DNA of 10,599 nt from Acidobacteriota bacterium (GTDB taxonomy: Bacteria > Acidobacteriota > Terriglobia > UBA7540). A model generated the notes under the pieces. The model did not search any database, was not told where the DNA came from, and saw only the letters and a list, made by a program, of their open reading frames with translations. A program made the position numbers and the translations under genes. Within the stretch, counting starts at the first letter, position 1. Each line of letters opens with the position of its first letter. Shown piece after piece: positions 6,064-10,599 of the stretch. The DNA lies in assembly GCA_021828225.1 (NCBI GenBank), contig JAKASH010000049.1, positions 1-10,599 on the forward strand. Direction: 5' to 3'.

Positions 6064-6865
6064 GACGACCGCCGTCGCGCGAGAAGGAAGCCGCGCGGCC
6101 GGATTCCTGAGGCAGTGCCTCGCACTGGCGGAAATGGAGCTACGCAAGCTGCGGCATGACCCGACGGAATTAGTAACGCGAGCCATCCAGCCGGCCCTCT
6201 GGCTGGCGGTGTTTGGCGAAGTATTTACAAGGGTCCGGGCCATCCCTACAGGACAGTTACGCTATCTGGACTTTATGGCGCCCGGGGTACTGGCTCAGAG
6301 TGTGTTATTCATTGCGATCTTTTACGGTATCGCGGTGATCTGGGAGCGCGATCTCGGTATCGTTCACAAACTTCTGGTGAGCCCGGCATCTCGCGTGGCG
6401 CTCGTGGCCGGCAAGGCACTGTCCGCCGGAGTGCGCGGGCTGGCGCAAGCGTTCATGGTCTATCTGCTGGCGTGGCTGCTGGGCGTCAAAATCGACTGGC
6501 GGCCCGGAGATCTGGCAGGCGTGACCGTGGCGGTCTTGTTGGGCGCGGCGGCGTTTTCGACGTTCTCACTGATCGTCGCCTGCATCGTCAAGACGCGTGA
6601 ACGATTCATGGGTATCGGGCAAATATTGACGATGCCATTGTTTTTCGCCAGTAACGCAGTCTACCCGATCTCGATCATGCCGGAATGGTTGAAAGTGGTT
6701 GCAAGGATCAATCCCCTGACCTACGAGGTAGACGCGATGCGGGCTTTGATGGTCCAGGGCGGCGGCACCCTATACGGCGTTGGTCTGGATTTTATCGTGC
6801 TGACGGCCATAACTCTGGCTCTGGCAGGCCTGGCGTCCCGATTGTATCCGAATCTTGCCCGGTAG
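6020..6865 (+). CDS. ABC-2 type transporter permease (DrrB-like)
   Basis: The inner-membrane partner of the preceding ATPase. From GTG 6020 it has 281 residues, typical for one ABC-2 permease. A cytoplasmic N-terminal part (MELRKLRHDP) leads into a first membrane segment (QPALWLAVFGEVF), followed by about five more: APGVLAQSVLFIAIFYGIAV, GLAQAFMVYLLAWLLGV, LAGVTVAVLLGAAAFSTFSL, the segment near ILTMPLFFASNAVYPI, and a last one at FIVLTAITLALAGLAS. The stretch WERDLGIVHKLLVSPASR and the later SNAVYPISIMPEWLKVVARINPLTY are hallmarks of the ABC-2 family. The gene begins inside the ATPase gene (44-nt overlap, different frame), which supports a coupled pair. A longer frame from ATG 5954 lacks a ribosome binding site and its extra 22 residues would be read from within the ATPase. 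Confidence 0.88.
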   Translation: MKSREIDVPPPVWAETTAVAREGSRAAGFLRQCLALAEMELRKLRHDPTELVTRAIQPALWLAVFGEVFTRVRAIPTGQLRYLDFMAPGVLAQSVLFIAIFYGIAVIWERDLGIVHKLLVSPASRVALVAGKALSAGVRGLAQAFMVYLLAWLLGVKIDWRPGDLAGVTVAVLLGAAAFSTFSLIVACIVKTRERFMGIGQILTMPLFFASNAVYPISIMPEWLKVVARINPLTYEVDAMRALMVQGGGTLYGVGLDFIVLTAITLALAGLASRLYPNLAR

Positions 6866-6928
6866 CTCGTTTCGAATACGGTATGTTCGGCGGGAGACCG
6901 GCAAAAGAGGTTTGCGAAAGACCGTTCG

Positions 6929-6934
6929 AGGAGG
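6929..6934 (+). promoter_or_regulatory. Ribosome binding site fixing the fusion-protein start
   Basis: AGGAGG, a perfect anti-16S match, sits eight bases before TTG 6943. Translation from there gives a clean lipoprotein signal peptide, whereas the upstream ATG 6883 would add 20 charged residues in front of it. This makes TTG 6943 the preferred start. Confidence 0.7.
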
Positions 6935-6942
6935 AATCGTCA

Positions 6943-8100
6943 TTGAGAAAGGAAGCGAGGAAACCGAGCAGATGGGCGATTGCTGCGCTGGCTGTGTTCG
7001 CACCAGCTTTCTACGCCGGATGCGGACAGCGAGCGGCTTCGGCACCTCCGCCTTCTGCGCCGGTCGTTGAAGTCGCCCCGGTTGTTCAGAAGGACATGCC
7101 AATTTACGGCGAATGGGTGGGAACGCTCGAGGGCTATCTCAACGCTCAGATCTCTCCGCGGGTGAGCGGCTACGTGATCCGGCAGAACTATCAAGAAGGA
7201 GGCTTGGTACGCAAGGACCAGATCCTCTTCGAAATCGATCCTCGGCCTTTCCAGGCCGCGCTTGACCAGGCAAAGGCGCAACTGGCTGAGGCCAAGGCGC
7301 AACTGGCCAGAGCCACCCTTGACGTCAATCGTGACGTCCCTGAAGCGCAGGCTCGCGCGATTCCCCAGAGCCAGCTCGACAATGATCGGCAGACGCAACT
7401 GGCAGCAAAAGCAGCCGTGGACGCGGGTGAGGCCGCGGTCGAACAGGCTGCTCTGAATCTCGGCTATACGAAGGTACGTTCCCTGATTCCCGGAATCGCC
7501 GGGATCACCACGGTGCAGGTCGGCAACCTGGTCGGACCGTCCACGGTGCTCACCTCCGTTTCGCAGGTCAATCCGATAAAGGTCTATTTCCCGATCAGCG
7601 AGCAGCAATATATGCGCATTGCCGGCCGGATCAGGCCTGGGACGGTGGACTTTCTCTCGCATGCCTCCAGAATCCCGTTGCAATTGATCCTGTCAGATGA
7701 CAACACGTACCCTTATCGTGGCAGGATTCTGTTCGCAGGCCGGCAGGTGGACCCGGCGACGGGAACCATCCAGATCGTCGGGTCCTTCCCGAACCCTGGG
7801 GATGTGCTGCGACCGGGTCAATACGCGCGTGTGCGTGCCATGACGCAGGTTCTGAAGGCTGCGCTGCTCGTGCCGCAGCAGGCTGTCACCCAGTTGCAGG
7901 GCAGCTACCAGATTGCGGTGGTGGGAGCTGACAACCAGGTGCAAATCCGCGCGGTCCAAGTGGGCCAGACGGTCGGCACGATGTGGGTGGTCACGTCCGG
8001 ACTGCAGCCGGCTGAGAGCGTGGTGGCCGAGGGAGCTCAAAAGCTTCGCGACGGGGAGCGGGTCATGCCCAAGCCGTTTGCGCCGGCGGGGGATCGCTAA
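6943..8100 (+). CDS. RND efflux periplasmic adaptor (membrane fusion protein), lipoprotein type
   Basis: The periplasmic adaptor that links an RND pump to an outer-membrane channel, similar to AcrA/MexA. The 385-residue product starts at TTG with a perfect ribosome binding site. Its N-terminus is basic (MRKEARKPSRW), then hydrophobic, ending in a lipobox-like YAGC with Cys27 as the likely lipidated residue. Then come a barrel-sandwich half (LNAQISPRVSGYVIRQNYQEGGLVRKDQ, ILFEIDPRPF), an alpha hairpin rich in Ala, Gln and Lys (LDQAKAQLAEAKAQLARA to QAALNLGYTKV), the second lipoyl half (GIAGITTVQVGNLVGP), the beta-barrel beginning VNPIKVYFPISEQQY, and a membrane-proximal domain (VPQQAVTQLQGSYQIAVV). 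The length and order are standard. It lies 77 nt after the ABC permease and 3 nt before the RND pump gene, so it certainly pairs with the pump; whether it also serves the ABC-2 transporter is open. Confidence 0.9.
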   Translation: MRKEARKPSRWAIAALAVFAPAFYAGCGQRAASAPPPSAPVVEVAPVVQKDMPIYGEWVGTLEGYLNAQISPRVSGYVIRQNYQEGGLVRKDQILFEIDPRPFQAALDQAKAQLAEAKAQLARATLDVNRDVPEAQARAIPQSQLDNDRQTQLAAKAAVDAGEAAVEQAALNLGYTKVRSLIPGIAGITTVQVGNLVGPSTVLTSVSQVNPIKVYFPISEQQYMRIAGRIRPGTVDFLSHASRIPLQLILSDDNTYPYRGRILFAGRQVDPATGTIQIVGSFPNPGDVLRPGQYARVRAMTQVLKAALLVPQQAVTQLQGSYQIAVVGADNQVQIRAVQVGQTVGTMWVVTSGLQPAESVVAEGAQKLRDGERVMPKPFAPAGDR

Positions 8101-8103
8101 GCC

Positions 8104-10599
8104 ATGTCGCGCTTTTTCATCCAACGTCCAATCGTGGCCATCGTCATCGCGATCCTGACCGTCGTGGTCGGGGCGATCACAATCCTCCGCCTGCCCATTT
8201 CGCAGTTTCCCAACATCGTTCCTCCGGAAACCAAGATCCAGGCGACCTTTGTCGGTGCTGACGCTGAAACGATCGCCCAATCGGTGGCCACGCCCATCGA
8301 AGAGCAAATGAGCGGCGTGGACGGCATGAACTACATGTATTCGCTGAATGCCACCGCCAACAACCAAATGACGATGATTGTGGATTTCGGCGTGAAGACC
8401 GATCCCAACACCGACTTGATTCTCAGCCAGATGCGAGAAACCCAGGCGGCCTCCCAGCTCCCGGCTGACGTGGTCCGTTACGGAGTCATCGTTCAAAAAT
8501 CGACGACCGCTCCGCTGATGCTCGTGGCGCTCGATTCGCCTCACGGCACCTACGACGCCAAGTTTCTCGCCAATTACGCCTACATCAACCTTTATGACCC
8601 GGTCAGCCGGCTGCCCGGCATCGGCAACGTGCAGATCTTCGGCTCCGGCCAGTACGCCATGCGGATCTGGCTGAATCCCGACCGCATGACAAAACTCGGA
8701 ATCACCGTGCCGGACGTAGTCAACGCAATTAACGCGCAGAACACCGTGAATCCGGCTGGCCAGATCGGCGGGGCGCCTGCGCCCTCCGGCCAGGAATTCA
8801 CCTATTCGGTGCGGGCCCAGGGCCGGCTGATTACCGCGAAGCAGTTTGGCGACATCGTGATACGTGAAAATCCGAACGGTGGCGTGGTGCGCCTGCGCGA
8901 CATCGCCAATGTGCAACTCGGCACGCAGTTCTACACTCTCAAGGGCCGGTTGAACGGAAAGCCCAGCGCAGTCATCGCTGTTTACCAGCTTCCCGGCTCT
9001 AACGCGGTCAATGACGCCCGGGAGGTCCGCGCTCTGATGGCACGGATGAAGAGCCAATTCCCGCACGACATGAGCTACGCCGTTTCGCTGGACCAGACGC
9101 TGGCAGTCACCGAAGGGATGAAGGAGATTCTAATCACGCTTGGGATCGCTCTGGGGCTGGTCATCCTGGTGGTCTACCTGTTCCTGCAGAACTGGCGCGC
9201 GACGCTGATTCCTCTCCTGGCCGTGCCCGTTTCCCTTGTCGGTACGTTTGCAGTCTTTCCGCTCTTCGGATTCTCCATCAACACGCTCTCCATGTTCGGA
9301 TTGGTGCTGGCCATCGGGCTGGTCGTGGACGACGCGATCGTCGTCGTCGAGGCGGTGGAACGCCACATTGAGGAAGGACTTACTCCGAAGGCCGCGGCGG
9401 TGCGCGCTATGGAAGAGATTTCCGGCCCGGTCGTCGGCATCGCGCTGGTGCTTTCCTCGGTTTTCGTGCCGACGGCTTTCATCCCCGGCATTACCGGCCG
9501 GCTCTACCAGCAGTTCGCGGTGACGATCGCGATTTCGGTGATCATCTCTGCCTTCAACGCGCTCAGCCTCAGCCCCGCGCTGGCGGCGCTCCTCTTGCGG
9601 CCGCAGAAGTCGCGCGGCGGCCCGCTGAAGTGGTTCTTCGGCTGGTTCAACCGCATCTTCGCCCGCTCGACAGACCGCTATGTCCGCATCTCGGGCCAGT
9701 TGATTCGCAAGAGCGCGTTTGCGATGCTGCTGCTCGCGCTGTTTGCGGTGGGAGCGGCATTCTTCGGCGAAAAGCTGCCTACGGGCTTCTTGCCTGAAGA
9801 AGACATGGGCTACGCGTACGTCAACCTGCAACTTCCAAACGCGGCTTCTCTCAATCGGACTGACGCCGCGGCGAAGCAGATCGAGCGGATCCTGAGGCAC
9901 ACGCCGGGTGTCCGTTACGTGACGAGCGTTATCGGCTTCAGCCTGCTCAGCTACGTTCAGGCGAGTAACAATGCCTTCTTCTTCGTCACCCTCCAACCGT
10001 GGAATGACCGGACAAAGCTGAGCGAACAAGTGCGGGCGATCGAGTTCCGCCTGAACAAGGAACTGAGCCGGCTGCCGCAAGGCACCGCGTTCAGCTTTTC
10101 TCCGCCCGCGATTCCCGGCGTGGGCACCTCGGGCGGATTCACTTTCGTTCTTGAAGACCGCGCCGGGCACGGCATTCCCTACCTGGCGCAGAACCTCGCG
10201 AAATTCCTGGCAGCGGCGCGAAAACGGCCGGAAATCGGAAACATCTCGACGACGTTTCTTCCGAACGTACCGGAGGAGTACGCCAGGGTGGACCGTGCCG
10301 CAGCGCTCAAAATGGGTGTGGCGCTTCCCGACATCTATACGACGCTGCAGGGCTTTTTGGGTGGCCTGTTCGTCAACTACTTCAATCGCTTTGGGCGGCA
10401 GTGGCAGGTGTATATCGAAGGCCAGCCCGCCTATCGCGGGAACGTCGGAGACCTCAAGCGGTTCTACGTGCGGAACGACCAGGGGCAGATGGTGCCGATT
10501 TCGACGCTGGTTCATTTCCATCCAGAACTGGGGCCGGAATTCGTGATGCATTACGACGGCTACAACGCCGCCCAAATCAACGGCGGCGCAGCTCCCGGC
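8104..10599 (+). CDS. RND multidrug efflux pump, HAE1 family (AcrB/MexB-like), truncated by window end
   Basis: An inner-membrane proton-driven pump that captures hydrophobic compounds from the membrane or periplasm. The window holds 832 codons of an expected 1040-1070, with the stop beyond the right edge. It opens MSRFFIQRPIVAIVIAI, the family's usual N-terminus with the first membrane helix at about 10-28. The first porter region follows (ETIAQSVATPIEEQMSGVDGM, LPADVVRYGVIVQK, SRLPGIGNVQIFGS). Next are helices 2-6, starting at about 342 with ILITLGIALGLVILVVYLFLQ split by the conserved NWRATLIP. The proton-relay pair D409-D410 lies in GLVVDDAIVVVEAVERH. Helix 7 (AMLLLALFAVGAAFF) and the second porter region (LPTGFLPEEDMGY) come after that. 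The remaining relay residues (Lys and Arg of helices 10-11) lie outside the window. The ATG is 3 nt after the adaptor stop. The long open frames on the opposite strand are codon-bias shadows. Confidence 0.93.
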   Translation, partial: MSRFFIQRPIVAIVIAILTVVVGAITILRLPISQFPNIVPPETKIQATFVGADAETIAQSVATPIEEQMSGVDGMNYMYSLNATANNQMTMIVDFGVKTDPNTDLILSQMRETQAASQLPADVVRYGVIVQKSTTAPLMLVALDSPHGTYDAKFLANYAYINLYDPVSRLPGIGNVQIFGSGQYAMRIWLNPDRMTKLGITVPDVVNAINAQNTVNPAGQIGGAPAPSGQEFTYSVRAQGRLITAKQFGDIVIRENPNGGVVRLRDIANVQLGTQFYTLKGRLNGKPSAVIAVYQLPGSNAVNDAREVRALMARMKSQFPHDMSYAVSLDQTLAVTEGMKEILITLGIALGLVILVVYLFLQNWRATLIPLLAVPVSLVGTFAVFPLFGFSINTLSMFGLVLAIGLVVDDAIVVVEAVERHIEEGLTPKAAAVRAMEEISGPVVGIALVLSSVFVPTAFIPGITGRLYQQFAVTIAISVIISAFNALSLSPALAALLLRPQKSRGGPLKWFFGWFNRIFARSTDRYVRISGQLIRKSAFAMLLLALFAVGAAFFGEKLPTGFLPEEDMGYAYVNLQLPNAASLNRTDAAAKQIERILRHTPGVRYVTSVIGFSLLSYVQASNNAFFFVTLQPWNDRTKLSEQVRAIEFRLNKELSRLPQGTAFSFSPPAIPGVGTSGGFTFVLEDRAGHGIPYLAQNLAKFLAAARKRPEIGNISTTFLPNVPEEYARVDRAAALKMGVALPDIYTTLQGFLGGLFVNYFNRFGRQWQVYIEGQPAYRGNVGDLKRFYVRNDQGQMVPISTLVHFHPELGPEFVMHYDGYNAAQINGGAAPG

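Noticed and set aside
6685..6942. Upstream extension of the fusion-protein frame
   Set aside because: The extension overlaps the permease C-terminus, and a perfect ribosome binding site plus lipoprotein signal peptide mark TTG 6943 as the start.
7693..9066. 457-codon open frame on the - strand opposite the adaptor and RND genes
   Set aside because: It is rich in His, Arg and Asp with no membrane, signal or domain pattern, and lies opposite two clear genes. It is an antisense shadow of GC-rich codon use.
9130..10575. 481-codon open frame on the - strand opposite the RND pump
   Set aside because: Its composition is extremely Arg/Glu/Asp/His rich and unlike a folded protein, and the + strand codes for unmistakable HAE1 pump sequence.

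Overview
The window is a stretch of a moderately GC-rich bacterial chromosome with every supported gene on the + strand. The mix of genes (a fused Wzz/BY-kinase exopolysaccharide regulator, a UDP-xylose synthase, and a MarR-controlled ABC-2 plus RND efflux operon) and the look of the proteins suggest a soil bacterium, perhaps an Acidobacteriota member. That assignment is inference from protein style; there is no rRNA or other marker in the window.

Region 1 (1-800) has no convincing gene. It looks like a long upstream/leader region, with a pair of near-identical 12-bp direct repeats (195-241), a perfect TTGACA box, a palindromic site near 320-333 and two mutually exclusive hairpins just before the first good ribosome binding site.

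Region 2 (801-4525) concerns extracellular polysaccharide. A Wzc-like chain-length regulator/tyrosine autokinase is split by one in-frame TGA (1056-1058) into an 85-codon N-terminal piece and a 660-codon remainder. After a gap of about 430 nt without a clear gene comes a complete UDP-glucuronate decarboxylase, which would supply UDP-xylose for the polymer.

Region 3 (4526-4771) is a control region. It holds two hairpin clusters that may separate the transcription units, then a near-consensus sigma-70-type promoter whose predicted start point falls on the ATG of a MarR regulator. An inverted repeat (CATTTG/CAAATG) brackets the -10 box.

Region 4 (4772-10599) is a tightly packed efflux operon: MarR regulator, DrrA-type ABC ATPase, ABC-2 permease, lipoprotein-type RND membrane fusion protein, and an AcrB/MexB-like HAE1 RND pump that runs off the right edge after 832 codons. 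Spacings are 17 nt, a 44-nt overlap, 77 nt and 3 nt, so co-transcription is likely. The MarR protein probably represses the operon until a substrate is sensed. An outer-membrane TolC-like channel may lie beyond the right edge.

No tRNA, rRNA, CRISPR array, insertion sequence or clear prophage feature was seen. I did not find a wholly new system. The least ordinary items are the interrupted kinase, the apparently leaderless, self-operated marR start, and the ABC-2/RND combination in one operon.
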